Positions 18,053-27,275 of a stretch of DNA of 64,000 nucleotides are shown here, one piece after another. A program made the translations under genes and the position numbers. The stretch comes from Nitrospira sp. CR1.3 (GTDB lineage: Bacteria; Nitrospirota; Nitrospiria; Nitrospirales; Nitrospiraceae): the NCBI GenBank assembly GCA_014055525.1, contig WIAH01000004.1:124001-188000 (forward strand), in the 5' to 3' direction. The notes beneath the pieces were generated by a model. The model made no database searches and was not told the origin of the DNA. It was given only the letters and a program-made list of their open reading frames with translations. How positions within the stretch are numbered: the stretch's first letter is position 1; every line of letters begins with the position of its first letter.

Positions 18053-19804
18053 TTACTTTCGTCCAAGATGAAAATACGGCGGCAGAGTCGCCAGTCGCCT
18101 GTCTTCAACCGGACCTCCGATCGTAAAATGGTAGAGTGATTGAAGACTCAACTCTCTCACGGCCAGGATTTCGTGAACCGGATCGTCAAAGAAGCAGCCG
18201 ATCCCTGTGGCTCGGACTCCCGCCGCCTCCGCTTCGAGGTAGAGCACCTGTCCCAATAATCCTGACTCCCAGAACAAACGTGGATACCACCAGGCCCCTC
18301 GCTCCCGCAAGAGTCCTTCAAACTCGGCGAGCATGCCGAATGAGAACGCGCTATCGCCGGCAATCTCCTGATGGCAACTGACCTGGGCGGCAAGGCGTTT
18401 CGCGTCGCCCTCCAGAAGCCAGTAGAGTGGAAGCTCGTCCGGCGCCTGGGGAGCTTTGGTCCAATTCAGTTCATGATTCAGGCAGCTCTGAATCATCTCG
18501 AGTTTTCTCGGATCGCGCGCCAGAAAATACAGCCCTGGCGTCAGACCATCGACGCGGTGAACGAAGAGCATCAGGTGGATGGCCGGATCAAAGGGCCAGA
18601 CATCCCACGGCATCGAGCGTCCACCCGGAGGAAGTGCCACGTCCGGCATCGTCAATTGCATCATCCTGAAAAATGTATCCGCCGAGATCGACGTCTTGCC
18701 GTCAAACGACACGGCGCTTCGACGCTGGCGGATGATCTGTCCGGCCGACACTTCGCTAGTCGCAAGGGGTAAGGGGGCAGAGGGGAGGCGATCAGCCGAT
18801 GCGGTCACCTGAATTGTCATCTTGTCGGCGCCGGTTTTCCACGACGCTTCCGCCGCTTCATCGATGATGTCCCAACGCACGGCATGGTCAAGACTCAGGC
18901 GATTCGCCTTCCCATGCCAGGGGCAATCAGTAAGGTTCGTCACAAGAACCGGATCGAGGAACAACGGAATCTCTCTCCCCTCGCTTCCTCTCGATTCCGG
19001 AGCAGCCCAGATGACTGCCAGGCATTCGGGATGCTCAGACTCGGCCTCGATAAAGTCCTCGGAACGATTTGTTCCCAGCAGCAGTGCGGTCGTATGTTGC
19101 TCCACCGCGTCTAGGAGCACCATATTCCAGCCGAGCGTAGCGGCGGCAATCCGGGCAGCGCCGATCGCATGGCCGATATCGTGATTGCAGTAGCGGAATG
19201 CCCTCTCGCCGTATTTCCAAGCCTCCCGCCAATGTACCGAAGTAAATCCCATGATGAACGCGTGGGGAGGAAACGGCTCGAGCAGCTTGGCCACGGCATC
19301 CGGGAGAAATTTTGCCCGCAGCTCCAATCCATGTTCTTTCGGCGCGTAGTGATAGAGTCCGGCATCGAGATCCAGTCCCTCGATCTTCGGCAAGACCAGA
19401 TACCCCTCCGTCGGATGCAAATTGCCTGATGAGGGATTGCTCCGCAAGGCCCATTCGGACTCGCCTGCCCGTTTCCAGGCGGACAAGGCCAGGGCAAACT
19501 CAAGAAATCGTGAAAGGGTCTTCGGCCCGACAGGTTGGCAAGGAATGGCGCCAGGCTGATAGATCGCACCGTAGGCTGGGGAGACGGGTTCTTCATCGGG
19601 CATCAACAGCGGAAGGCTGATCAATTTGGCGCCTTCGAATCGTCGAAAGGGATCAGGCTGATTCGCCCAATCGAGATAGCCGAGCGAGCGGGCGTACCGG
19701 TTGAAATGGTGTTTCGTTCTGACGTGGTAGCGGATGACAAGATCGATCGGATTGATTGCGGCGGATTCGGAATCCTCAGAGGGAATGGGCAATTCATGGC
19801 TCAT
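18053..19804 (-). CDS. SagB/ThcOx-family nitroreductase-like protein, tandem domain
   Basis: A 583-residue protein with two nitroreductase-fold halves. The first (about residues 60-270) shows the SagB hallmark RSNPSSGNLHPTEGYLV and an HDIGHAIGAARIAAATLGW helix; the second (about 340-575) has QIIRQRRSAVSFDGKTSI and EAEAAGVRATGIGCFFDDP. Members bind FMN and oxidise ring-formed azolines when paired with YcaO cyclases, but no YcaO protein or precursor peptide is recognisable nearby, so the substrate is unknown. It starts the leftward operon and faces the DyP peroxidase gene across about 170 bases. Confidence 0.85.
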   Translation of the reverse strand: MSHELPIPSEDSESAAINPIDLVIRYHVRTKHHFNRYARSLGYLDWANQPDPFRRFEGAKLISLPLLMPDEEPVSPAYGAIYQPGAIPCQPVGPKTLSRFLEFALALSAWKRAGESEWALRSNPSSGNLHPTEGYLVLPKIEGLDLDAGLYHYAPKEHGLELRAKFLPDAVAKLLEPFPPHAFIMGFTSVHWREAWKYGERAFRYCNHDIGHAIGAARIAAATLGWNMVLLDAVEQHTTALLLGTNRSEDFIEAESEHPECLAVIWAAPESRGSEGREIPLFLDPVLVTNLTDCPWHGKANRLSLDHAVRWDIIDEAAEASWKTGADKMTIQVTASADRLPSAPLPLATSEVSAGQIIRQRRSAVSFDGKTSISADTFFRMMQLTMPDVALPPGGRSMPWDVWPFDPAIHLMLFVHRVDGLTPGLYFLARDPRKLEMIQSCLNHELNWTKAPQAPDELPLYWLLEGDAKRLAAQVSCHQEIAGDSAFSFGMLAEFEGLLRERGAWWYPRLFWESGLLGQVLYLEAEAAGVRATGIGCFFDDPVHEILAVRELSLQSLYHFTIGGPVEDRRLATLPPYFHLGRK

Positions 19805-19974
19805 CGGAATAGAAGCAGTCTACAGAGGCGCAGGAATGAAAGTAAACGCAGGCGCAAGCGCATTCTCGTGGGGCAGGCTTCCAGTCATTGACCTCGATTT
19901 CCCTCCCCGAGTATCCTGCCATCGACGAGAGGACCGGCCAAAGAGATAGAGGAGCGTCACGCGAAGGAGGCGGC

Positions 19975-20856
19975 ATGAGTCGATGTCAGAGAGGAATTCT
20001 TGCCCCTGTTCCACCACTGGCCTGCTATCTCATGTTTACGGCCACTCCGGGGAAAAATCCCGCAGGCTCTTTGCGCAGTTTGCGCATGCTGGCCGATGGT
20101 GTCGAGACGGTTGTCGGCTTGGGCGAATCGCTTGTGCGCGCAGTCGGCCGTGAAATCCGCGGCCTTGAGGTATTCCCGCGATATTCCGCTCCCGGCATCG
20201 ACGTGCCTTCGACCCCGGCGGCGCTCTGGTGCTGGCTGCGAGGGACGGATCGTGGCGACCTCGTGCATCGCGCCCGGGCCGTTGTCCGAAGCCTCGCTCC
20301 CGGCCTTCAATTGCAGATGGCGATCGACGCCTTCCGCTACAAGTCGGGATTCGATCTTTCCGGGTACGAAGACGGGACAGAAAATCCGAAGGGGAGCGCC
20401 GCAGTGAAGACCGCCGTTGTCGCAGGACAGGGCCTCGGTCTCGACGGAGGGAGTTGTGTCGCGGTTCAACAATGGGTTCATGACTTCGAAGCTCTTGAGT
20501 TGATGACCGATCAGGAGCAGGACCGCGCCATCGGCCGCCGGAAACGCGACAACAAGGAACTCGGGAACGCGCCGGCCGCCGCGCACGTCAAGCGAACAGC
20601 CCAGGAGAGCTTCTCTCCCGCGGCGTTCATTGTGAGACGCTCGATGCCATGGGCGGACGCGCATCAAGCCGGGCTGATGTTCGTGGCGTTCGGGAACTCC
20701 TTCGACGCGTTCGACGCCCTCTTGCGGAGGATGGTCGGGGTCGACGACGGAATCACGGACGCCCTGTTCAAGTTCACTCGTCCCGTCTCCGGAAGTTATT
20801 TCTGGTGCCCTCCGATGAGCCGCGGGAGGCTGGACTTACGAGCCCTAGGTCTCTGA
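19975..20856 (+). CDS. dye-decolorising (DyP-type) heme peroxidase
   Basis: A 293-residue protein. ATG 19975 follows AAGGAGG closely; an upstream in-frame start at 19888 lacks a signal. It shows the DyP motif GYEDGTENP (GxxDG, with the catalytic Asp, about residue 130), the likely proximal heme His in AAHVKRT (about residue 208), and the FVAFGNSFDAFDALLRRMVG helix. DyPs use hydrogen peroxide to oxidise dyes, lignin-like phenols or unknown partners. There is no Tat signal and no encapsulin gene nearby, so it is probably cytoplasmic. Its stop overlaps the next start (TGATG). Confidence 0.92.
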   Translation: MSRCQRGILAPVPPLACYLMFTATPGKNPAGSLRSLRMLADGVETVVGLGESLVRAVGREIRGLEVFPRYSAPGIDVPSTPAALWCWLRGTDRGDLVHRARAVVRSLAPGLQLQMAIDAFRYKSGFDLSGYEDGTENPKGSAAVKTAVVAGQGLGLDGGSCVAVQQWVHDFEALELMTDQEQDRAIGRRKRDNKELGNAPAAAHVKRTAQESFSPAAFIVRRSMPWADAHQAGLMFVAFGNSFDAFDALLRRMVGVDDGITDALFKFTRPVSGSYFWCPPMSRGRLDLRALGL

Positions 20857-21278
20857 TGCAGTTCGATGCCGCCTTAGCCGCACAGGTAGCCTTCAGCCGA
20901 TCGGAAATCGAACTCGGCTCAGACTGGGACACCGCCGTCGAATTGGAAGACCGATTTTCCTCTCACGCCGGTTCGACGGCGCGCGCGGCCTATGAGGACC
21001 TGCTGGCTCTCGCCGCCCGCCACCCCAATGCCCAGTTTTTCCAAGCCTTCTGCATCTATATCACCTGGCAGCAGGTCACGGAAGAAACCATCCCGTACCA
21101 CTTCCAGACAGGAGTGCGGCTCTGTGAAGCGTATCTCGTATCTCGTAAAGAGAAAGACTTGCGGGAAGTTGACCAGATCGAGGAGCTCTATGGATCATTT
21201 CGGGCCGGGCTGGGAGAGGAGGAAGAGGACGAGATTCAGATTGAATTCAGAAAGGATACCCCGAAGGGCGGAGACTAG
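20856..21278 (+). CDS. small acidic helical protein downstream of DyP
   Basis: A 140-residue protein starting at the ATG that overlaps the DyP stop. Mostly helical by composition (TARAAYEDLLALAARHPN; ITWQQVTEETIPYHFQ) with an acidic tail (GEEEEDEIQ). No named family. Tight coupling to the peroxidase suggests a shared role. Confidence 0.65.
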   Translation: MQFDAALAAQVAFSRSEIELGSDWDTAVELEDRFSSHAGSTARAAYEDLLALAARHPNAQFFQAFCIYITWQQVTEETIPYHFQTGVRLCEAYLVSRKEKDLREVDQIEELYGSFRAGLGEEEEDEIQIEFRKDTPKGGD

Positions 21279-21366
21279 GCCTCGTCCAAAGTTCTCCGTT
21301 CAGAGTTCCGGGTTGTAAGTGTCGGGTCCGCAACGCCCATGGACGTTTGCTGGAAGTTGATGACTC

Positions 21367-22131
21367 GTGTCCGAAGATCATAAACATCGGGCGAGGATTT
21401 TTCTTCATCGCGGCGATCTGGTCCAAGCTCGCCAGGCCTGGGAAGCGGCCGTCGCCGATGATCGCCTTGCGGATGATCAAGGAGAGCTGTCCAACTCGCT
21501 CGGCAATCTCGGAAATACCTGCGCGCTTCTGCACGATCTGGCCCGGGCCGAGGAATGTTACCGGGAAGTGTTGGCTATCCAGCGCGTAGAGCGTAATGAA
21601 CATGCGATCGCGCATACGCTCGTCAACCTCGGCAATCTTCACATCGGCGCAGATCGTCCCGAGAAGGCCCGCCCCTATTATCTTGAAGCTCTCGATCTGC
21701 TTCGCGCCCTCAACGATCAGCGGGCGCTGGGAATTCTCTACAACAACCTGGCGCTAGAGGAAGCCCGGACGCGAGAGTGGGAACAGGCTGTGAAATCCTT
21801 CACACTGGCCCTCGGCTGCCATCGTGCGGTGGGCAACGAAGAGGGGTTGGCCGTTACCTATGGCCAGATGGGCAAATGTTTCCTTGATCGCGGCGATCTC
21901 GCAAACGCGGAACGCTGTCTCAATAATGCGTCCGAACATTACGTCCGGCTCGGATCTGAGCCGGCGGAAGCTGCGGTGCTCAGACAGCTCTCAGCGCTGT
22001 ATCGGAAACGCCGAGATCACACATCGGCCCGGCGCTGTCTCGAGCGCGTGGTACTGATCGATCAGCGATACCGTCTTCCGGAGACGCGTACCGACCTCGC
22101 CGCCTTGTCGGAATTGGCTTCGCAAGAATAA
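21367..22131 (+). CDS. TPR-repeat protein
   Basis: A 254-residue soluble protein made of about five tetratricopeptide repeats, for example GNLGNTCALLHDLARAEECY, VNLGNLHIGADRPEKARPYY and YGQMGKCFLDRGDLANAERC. Such proteins act as scaffolds for protein contacts. The start is GTG 21367 with only a weak GGAAG upstream. No signal peptide. Confidence 0.85.
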   Translation: MSEDHKHRARIFLHRGDLVQARQAWEAAVADDRLADDQGELSNSLGNLGNTCALLHDLARAEECYREVLAIQRVERNEHAIAHTLVNLGNLHIGADRPEKARPYYLEALDLLRALNDQRALGILYNNLALEEARTREWEQAVKSFTLALGCHRAVGNEEGLAVTYGQMGKCFLDRGDLANAERCLNNASEHYVRLGSEPAEAAVLRQLSALYRKRRDHTSARRCLERVVLIDQRYRLPETRTDLAALSELASQE

Positions 22132-22277
22132 AGCATTTTCCCGCCGTCAGCTTCGCTCCACATTTCATTCTCTTTCTGGACAGGCAACCATTCTCTGTTA
22201 CCTTAGTGATATTGCAGACCGCTTCCGCTTCCTGTTGGCCCGCTTCTTTGCCGACAAAGGTCTAGTCCGGATGCAGA

Positions 22278-22883
22278 ATGACGCGACACGCGTTCTGTGC
22301 CATCGCAGTTCTCGCTTCACTGTCCGCGGCGATCGCCGTTCCCTGCGATGCGGAGGAGGTCGTCCCGCACGTGACCATCGGCACACAGGAGGTCGGGCTC
22401 AGCGTCGGGTACTTGCTTCCCGTGCGGCTGACGACCGATCACACGACGAAACAAAAGGGCCCGGCGCTCATGCCTTCTTGGATGATGACGCTGACCGATC
22501 CCATCGGCCGGAGTTGGTATCGCGGACAGATCTCGATCGGCGCCGAGGTGGTGTATATCCAATTTCAAGAGCCGGTTGTCAGCAACGGCATCGGATTTAC
22601 TCCGAAGATCAAATACATCTTCGTGGCGCACAATCGGATTCGTCCCTATTTGGAATTTGCGGGAGGTCCATTCTGGACCGATTTCACCAACAAGGTTCCC
22701 GAAGAATCTTCGTCGTTTAATTTCATCTTGACCGCGGGAGTCGGATGTTCCTTCTTTGTCACCTCACAGACTTCGATCAATGTCGGCTGGCGCTTTCATC
22801 ACATCTCCAACGCCGGCACGAGCTATCCCAACGTCGGTCTCAACTCGAGTCTCCCTTTTGCAGGTTTCTCTTTCTTCTTCTAG
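22278..22883 (+). CDS. PagL-like lipid A 3-O-deacylase / acyloxyacyl hydrolase
   Basis: A 201-residue outer-membrane beta-barrel protein. A signal peptide (FCAIAVLASLSAAIAVPCDA) is followed by amphipathic strands and a C-terminal aromatic end (FAGFSFFF) typical of barrel insertion. The motif FHHISNAG with following PNVGLNSS matches the PagL active region, where His and Ser form the catalytic site. PagL removes the 3-O acyl chain of lipid A and alters LPS. It precedes a lipoprotein gene by 9 bases. Confidence 0.8.
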   Translation: MTRHAFCAIAVLASLSAAIAVPCDAEEVVPHVTIGTQEVGLSVGYLLPVRLTTDHTTKQKGPALMPSWMMTLTDPIGRSWYRGQISIGAEVVYIQFQEPVVSNGIGFTPKIKYIFVAHNRIRPYLEFAGGPFWTDFTNKVPEESSSFNFILTAGVGCSFFVTSQTSINVGWRFHHISNAGTSYPNVGLNSSLPFAGFSFFF

Positions 22884-22892
22884 GAGCAGGCC

Positions 22893-23645
22893 ATGCAGGC
22901 TAAGAATTCTCTTGGTTGGACCATCATTCGATGCTGCGGAGTCGCGGCGATTCTCGCGACCGGCTGCTCACGCTGGATCGAACTCGCGCCTTCCCCGGAT
23001 CCGGCGAAACCAGGCGGAATAGCTCAATCGATTGCCAGGCAGGAGCAGGTTCCGCTCTTAATGGATCAGGTTCAGCTCAGTCGAAACGGGGCGCCCCAGA
23101 ATCCTTCACCAGAGACCGCACAGCGTCTTCTAGGAACCTTCAAGGATATCGGGTTATTTGCTCGAACAGGGTTGATGGACGATGCCGCAACGGTGGGGGA
23201 TGAAAAAGCCGTCCATGCCAGGATACTGATCGATGAATTGATAGATCCTCATCCGGGCGACGCCGCCTGGAAAGGCATTGTGATCGGGGCCTCGATGTTT
23301 TTGCTCACGCCGGTCATTCCTTTGCAGTACGATTACGCGTCTCATGTGAGCCTGGAACTGGAACGATGGGATGGACAGATCAAACGGTACGAGAGCCAGT
23401 CGGCCGGAACCGGCCATTATCATCTCTTCGGAGCAACGCCGCTGATGGTCGATGAATTGAAGGGCCACGTCATGGAAGCCTGTTTAACCGCCCTCATGCA
23501 GCAGGTGGTGCAGGATACTTCGTTCTATACGGCCAGTAGCGCTCCCCTTCCGGACAATTCCATCCGTTCCGTCTCGGTCAAGCCGAGGCCATCAAGAGGT
23601 TCGACTACACCGTTCGTTCCTGTTTCTTCCTCATCAGGCCGCTGA
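22893..23645 (+). CDS. lipoprotein of unknown function
   Basis: A 250-residue protein with a lipoprotein signal ending ILATGC (Cys25). The middle has one strongly hydrophobic stretch (GIVIGASMFLLTPVIPLQY, about residues 128-146), which could be a membrane segment. A Ser/Pro-rich tail closes it. It lies 9 bases after the PagL-like gene and is probably co-transcribed. Confidence 0.7.
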   Translation: MQAKNSLGWTIIRCCGVAAILATGCSRWIELAPSPDPAKPGGIAQSIARQEQVPLLMDQVQLSRNGAPQNPSPETAQRLLGTFKDIGLFARTGLMDDAATVGDEKAVHARILIDELIDPHPGDAAWKGIVIGASMFLLTPVIPLQYDYASHVSLELERWDGQIKRYESQSAGTGHYHLFGATPLMVDELKGHVMEACLTALMQQVVQDTSFYTASSAPLPDNSIRSVSVKPRPSRGSTTPFVPVSSSSGR

Positions 23646-23713
23646 TATCCGATGCGGCTTCCGGCGCCAGGAATCGGCCGCCGATGGTTTCGTCTGGTCG
23701 GTGGGAGGTCGGT

Positions 23714-23733
23714 GATGATATGATGATATGATG
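23714..23733 (+). repeat. short tandem repeat GATGATAT
   Basis: Two and a half copies of the 8-mer GATGATAT, ending 23 bases before the GTG start of the next gene. Slippage here would change promoter or leader spacing. Confidence 0.55.
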
Positions 23734-23756
23734 TGTCCTCGTTCAGGAGTCGTTAC

Positions 23757-24074
23757 GTGGATATCGAAGCCTTTCGTCAGATGGTCGCCAAGAACCCCAA
23801 GGGATTTCTCGGCCGGTATGGCTTGGGCAACAAGATTCTTCAAGAAGGTGGAAATTATGAAGAGGCGGCGGAGCATTTGCGTGTAGCCGTAGAGCTGGAC
23901 CCCGTTCATGTCGCCTCTCATCTGGCCCTCGCGCGAGCGCTTATCGGACTTAAGAGACCGGGTGACGCCAAACCAGTACTGCAGGCCGGCATAGACGCGG
24001 CGCTTTCGGGGCGCTCGAACGGCGGGGTTGATCTTGTTCCGGAGATGCAGTCAATCCTCAGGGGATTGATGTGA
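23757..24074 (+). CDS. small TPR protein
   Basis: A 105-residue protein. GTG 23757 is preceded by CAGGAG with 7 bases spacing; an in-frame start at 23733 has none. It holds about two TPR-type helical pairs (LGNKILQEGGNYEEAAEHLR; HLALARALIGLKRPGDAKP). Confidence 0.72.
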   Translation: MDIEAFRQMVAKNPKGFLGRYGLGNKILQEGGNYEEAAEHLRVAVELDPVHVASHLALARALIGLKRPGDAKPVLQAGIDAALSGRSNGGVDLVPEMQSILRGLM

Positions 24075-24111
24075 AGCTGGGGTGAAATCCCGGCTCTTAT
24101 GAGAATGCCCG

Positions 24112-24312
24112 ATGAATATCGATGAAGCCAGAAAACGGATTGAATCAGCCGTGGCGCAATACGGACTGCACGCGGCGCCGGTTATCGATCTCGTGATGAA
24201 CGAGGTCCGCTCCGATATGGGGGCAAAGGCCTTCAATCTGCTGGTGGAAGAATTCGATCTCGAATTGGAATATAACATCGCACCGCTCGAATCGGACTAT
24301 TCAAACAGCTGA
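24112..24312 (+). CDS. small conserved-looking hypothetical protein
   Basis: A 66-residue acidic protein with no named domain. It looks helical in the first 50 residues. It lies between the small TPR gene and the glycosyltransferase and reads in the same direction, with a 21-base gap to the latter. Confidence 0.55.
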   Translation: MNIDEARKRIESAVAQYGLHAAPVIDLVMNEVRSDMGAKAFNLLVEEFDLELEYNIAPLESDYSNS

Positions 24313-24333
24313 TCGGGAAAGCACCTGCCCGCC

Positions 24334-25413
24334 TTGCCAGTCATATGGGCCGCCATCTCCGGACATGGTTACGGCCATGCGGCTCAGATCGTTCCCGTCT
24401 TGAATGCCCTCGGACGGCTTGTTCCAGGTCTCACCGTTGTACTGCGCACCACTGTGCCGGAATCATTCTTCCGGAATCGCCTGAGGATCCCCTGGACCCT
24501 TCAATCCGTGCAGCAAGATGTCGGGTGTGTTCAGCGCGGCCCGCTGCAGATCGACGTGCTTGCAACCTGGAAAGCGCACGACGACTTCCATGCTCAGTGG
24601 GATCAGCGTATGCGGCAGGAGGTCGAAGCCATTCGATCGGCCGCTCCTCAGGTGATCGTCGCCGATACCCCGTACTTGGCGCTTTCCGCAGGATCGGAAG
24701 CAGGTGTTCCGACGGTCTGTCTTGCCACGTTCACCTGGCATGAGATTTTAAGGGCCCTGGCAGGGCCGAGTTTAGATTCCCATCAACCCTTGCTTGGCGA
24801 GATTGAGCAATCTTACGCGAGCGCGGATTCCGCTCTCCGCATTGCCCCCGGACTACCCCTTTCTCCTATTCGCAATGTCATGGATGTCGGACCTATCGCG
24901 GAGCCGGCTCAACCTTGTCGAGAAGCCGTCCGTAAGAGCTTGGGGATTCCGGATTCCGAGCGTCTCGTCCTGATCGGGTTCGGAGGCATTCCACTGACTT
25001 CGCTCCCTTGGGATGCCATGGATCGGATGCATGGGTATCGCTTTATCGTGGATGAGCCCATGCCAAGTCCTTCATCGAAAATTCTATCCCTCCAGTCACT
25101 TCCCTACAGCTTCAAAACCCTGCTCGCATCGGTCGATATCGTCATGACGAAACCGGGATATGGCACGATCATGGAAGCCGTTGCCGCAGAGATTCCCGTC
25201 GTCTATGTTCGCCGTTACAACTTTGCCGATGAGCAGCCGCTGGTCGATTTTCTTGGGAGATATGGACGTTCCAGCCAACTCTCTCTCGAAGACTTTCACA
25301 TGGGCCGATGGTTACCGGCTTATGAAGCCATTCAAAGGCACAGAGATCCGCTGAAACCACCCTCCTGCACCGGCGCTCGAGATGCCGCCGCCCACCTGGC
25401 CAAGTTTTTCTAG
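24334..25413 (+). CDS. glycosyltransferase-like protein (GT-B, MurG-like)
   Basis: A 359-residue protein that would start with TTG at 24334. The N-terminal ISGHGYGHAAQIVPVLNAL loop and C-terminal TKPGYGTIMEAVAAEIPVVYV segment match the GT-B fold of UDP-sugar glycosyltransferases related to MurG/family 28. Probably cytosolic with a membrane-lipid or small-molecule acceptor; donor and acceptor are unknown. Confidence 0.75.
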   Translation: MPVIWAAISGHGYGHAAQIVPVLNALGRLVPGLTVVLRTTVPESFFRNRLRIPWTLQSVQQDVGCVQRGPLQIDVLATWKAHDDFHAQWDQRMRQEVEAIRSAAPQVIVADTPYLALSAGSEAGVPTVCLATFTWHEILRALAGPSLDSHQPLLGEIEQSYASADSALRIAPGLPLSPIRNVMDVGPIAEPAQPCREAVRKSLGIPDSERLVLIGFGGIPLTSLPWDAMDRMHGYRFIVDEPMPSPSSKILSLQSLPYSFKTLLASVDIVMTKPGYGTIMEAVAAEIPVVYVRRYNFADEQPLVDFLGRYGRSSQLSLEDFHMGRWLPAYEAIQRHRDPLKPPSCTGARDAAAHLAKFF

Positions 25414-25482
25414 TTGCCGGAAAACGGACCGAGAATCATGAAATTTCATGAATGTTCTTGGGTACTTAAATAGAGATCTTTT

Positions 25483-25510
25483 TTGCCAATCCATCCGTAG
25501 ATGCTATAGT
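25483..25510 (+). promoter_or_regulatory. sigma-70-like promoter for the second ECF sigma gene
   Basis: TTGCCA (25483-25488), a 16-base spacer and TATAGT (25505-25510) lie 54 bases before the ATG at 25564. This is the clearest housekeeping-type promoter noted in the window. Confidence 0.5.
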
Positions 25511-25563
25511 GGTGGCGGACGTGAGGTGATCCCATCTCCGGCCTACTTTCAGCATCGCATCGC

Positions 25564-26166
25564 ATGGACACACCCGCACGACGCGCCACATCGATGATCG
25601 ATCCGGCTCTGCTGGCCCGCATCGTTAAAGGGGATCAGCAGGCTTTCAGCCAGCTCTATGACCAATCGAGCACCCTTCTCCACACCCTGGCGCTCCGGAT
25701 TTTGGGAAGCCGGGAAGAAACCGAGGAGTTGCTCCAGGACGTGTATTTGGAAGTCTGGAGAAAGGTGTCCCGTTACGACATCGGTCGCGGCACACCGGTG
25801 GCATGGTTGATTACCCTGACGCGGAGCCGCGCGATCGACCGCCTCAGGGCCAGAGGAGCCAGGGGACAGCAGGCCACGACCTCGCTGGAACAGAGCGCGG
25901 CACCCCAGGTGAGGGACTCGGGGCCGAGCCCGTTTGAAACTCAGGCGGACCAGGAATTGCGGCTTGCAGTGGGATCAGCCATCACCAGCTTGCCGGCCGC
26001 TCAACAACAGGCGATCGAATTGGCGTATTATGAAGGCCTCTCGCACATGGAAATCGCCGCGAGGCTGAACCAACCTCTCGGAACGGTCAAAACAAGGATC
26101 AAGCTCGGCATGTCGAAGCTGAGAGAAACACTCCGCCACAGTTGGGACCAGGGTGACTTCGAATGA
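25564..26166 (+). CDS. ECF sigma factor (SigK-like)
   Basis: A 200-residue sigma-70 family protein. Region 2: ETEELLQDVYLEVWRKVSRY and VAWLITLTRSRAIDRLRA; region 4: LPAAQQQAIELAYYEGLSHM and LGTVKTRIKLGMSKLRETL. It overlaps the RskA-type anti-sigma gene by 4 bases, the standard SigK/RskA arrangement. Confidence 0.93.
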   Translation: MDTPARRATSMIDPALLARIVKGDQQAFSQLYDQSSTLLHTLALRILGSREETEELLQDVYLEVWRKVSRYDIGRGTPVAWLITLTRSRAIDRLRARGARGQQATTSLEQSAAPQVRDSGPSPFETQADQELRLAVGSAITSLPAAQQQAIELAYYEGLSHMEIAARLNQPLGTVKTRIKLGMSKLRETLRHSWDQGDFE

Positions 26167-27182
26167 CGCACGAAGAATTGGAAGATGCGGTTCCCCTCTA
26201 TGCCGCCGGAGCATTGGATCGGACCGAGCGCCAGGCTCTTGAGGCCCATTTGCTCTCAGGATGTCCCTCCTGCCATCACGCTCTGAAAGAGTATCAGTCC
26301 CTTGCCGCGCTGCTGCCATTCGGCCTGGTTCAATCCCAACCGCCCCGATCGCTCAAGGCGAGAATCATGGCCGCGCGCAACCCGGTAACCTCGGCAGTTC
26401 AAGACGGACAGAAGGATCCACTGAAGCCGAGCCTGGAGCCTGGTGAATGGATGAACCATCTCTTTCCTCCGATCACTCCTGCCCGATCTTTTTCATTACC
26501 CTGGGCGATCGGTTTTGCGACGGTGGCTCTCGTCGCGGTTGCCGCCTATGTCGGATGGACATTCACCTCTCGGCTGTCCGACGACGCCGCCAGAATGCAG
26601 CAACTGGAAGCAACCCTTCAGGAGCAGACCACGAAGCTGGTCAGTCTTCAACGCGTGATCAGCGAACGGGAGCGGTCGTTGATGGAACTGCAGGGGGACG
26701 CATCGCGCCGGGCGCACGACATAGCCGAGCTCAAGGAACAGCTGTTCCAGCGGGAGACTGAGCTCGAAAGCCTCGAGCGCCAGCTCGCTTCTCGCAGTGC
26801 CGGAGGACAGAGAGGAAGGACTCCGCAGGACGAGCTGGCGGCATTGCTGCGTCAACCCAGCATCCGTGTGGTTTCCTTGAGCGGATCTGAGATGGCCAAA
26901 TCAGCCTCCGGCATCCTTCTTTACGACGCAAGCACTCAAAAGGTCTGGATGTACGCCGTCAACCTGCCGGAATGTCTCAACGGGACTATCTATCAACTTT
27001 GGGCGATTGATCAGAAGCCGAAGAGCATCGGCACATTCCACATGGATTCAGGAGAAACGGCCCACCTTCTGGTAAAACGCCTTCCTGATTTCGAACGAGC
27101 GAAGAAGTTTGCCGTAAGTTTGGAGCCTCCCGGGGGGCGGCCAGAACCGACTGGAGCTGTCTATCTGGTCAGTCAATCGTAG
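26163..27182 (+). CDS. RskA-type anti-sigma factor
   Basis: A 339-residue protein. The N-terminal part binds the sigma factor, with a zinc-finger-like AHLLSGCPSCHHAL near residue 30. A transmembrane helix lies near residues 112-135 (PWAIGFATVALVAVAAYVG), a coiled coil follows (about 140-215, Gln/Glu/Arg-rich heptads), and the C-terminus matches the anti-sigma-K domain (VWMYAVNLPECLNGTIYQLW). This last part would be periplasmic and could sense redox or ligand signals, as in mycobacterial RskA. Confidence 0.88.
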   Translation: MTHEELEDAVPLYAAGALDRTERQALEAHLLSGCPSCHHALKEYQSLAALLPFGLVQSQPPRSLKARIMAARNPVTSAVQDGQKDPLKPSLEPGEWMNHLFPPITPARSFSLPWAIGFATVALVAVAAYVGWTFTSRLSDDAARMQQLEATLQEQTTKLVSLQRVISERERSLMELQGDASRRAHDIAELKEQLFQRETELESLERQLASRSAGGQRGRTPQDELAALLRQPSIRVVSLSGSEMAKSASGILLYDASTQKVWMYAVNLPECLNGTIYQLWAIDQKPKSIGTFHMDSGETAHLLVKRLPDFERAKKFAVSLEPPGGRPEPTGAVYLVSQS

Positions 27183-27275
27183 CCGAACCCTCTCCCGCCC
27201 TTGACCTGCCGCTCAAAGCCCGGTACAAACCGATTGCCTTCTGTTCCTAACCAGATTCGTTCGAGCGTATCCGCC

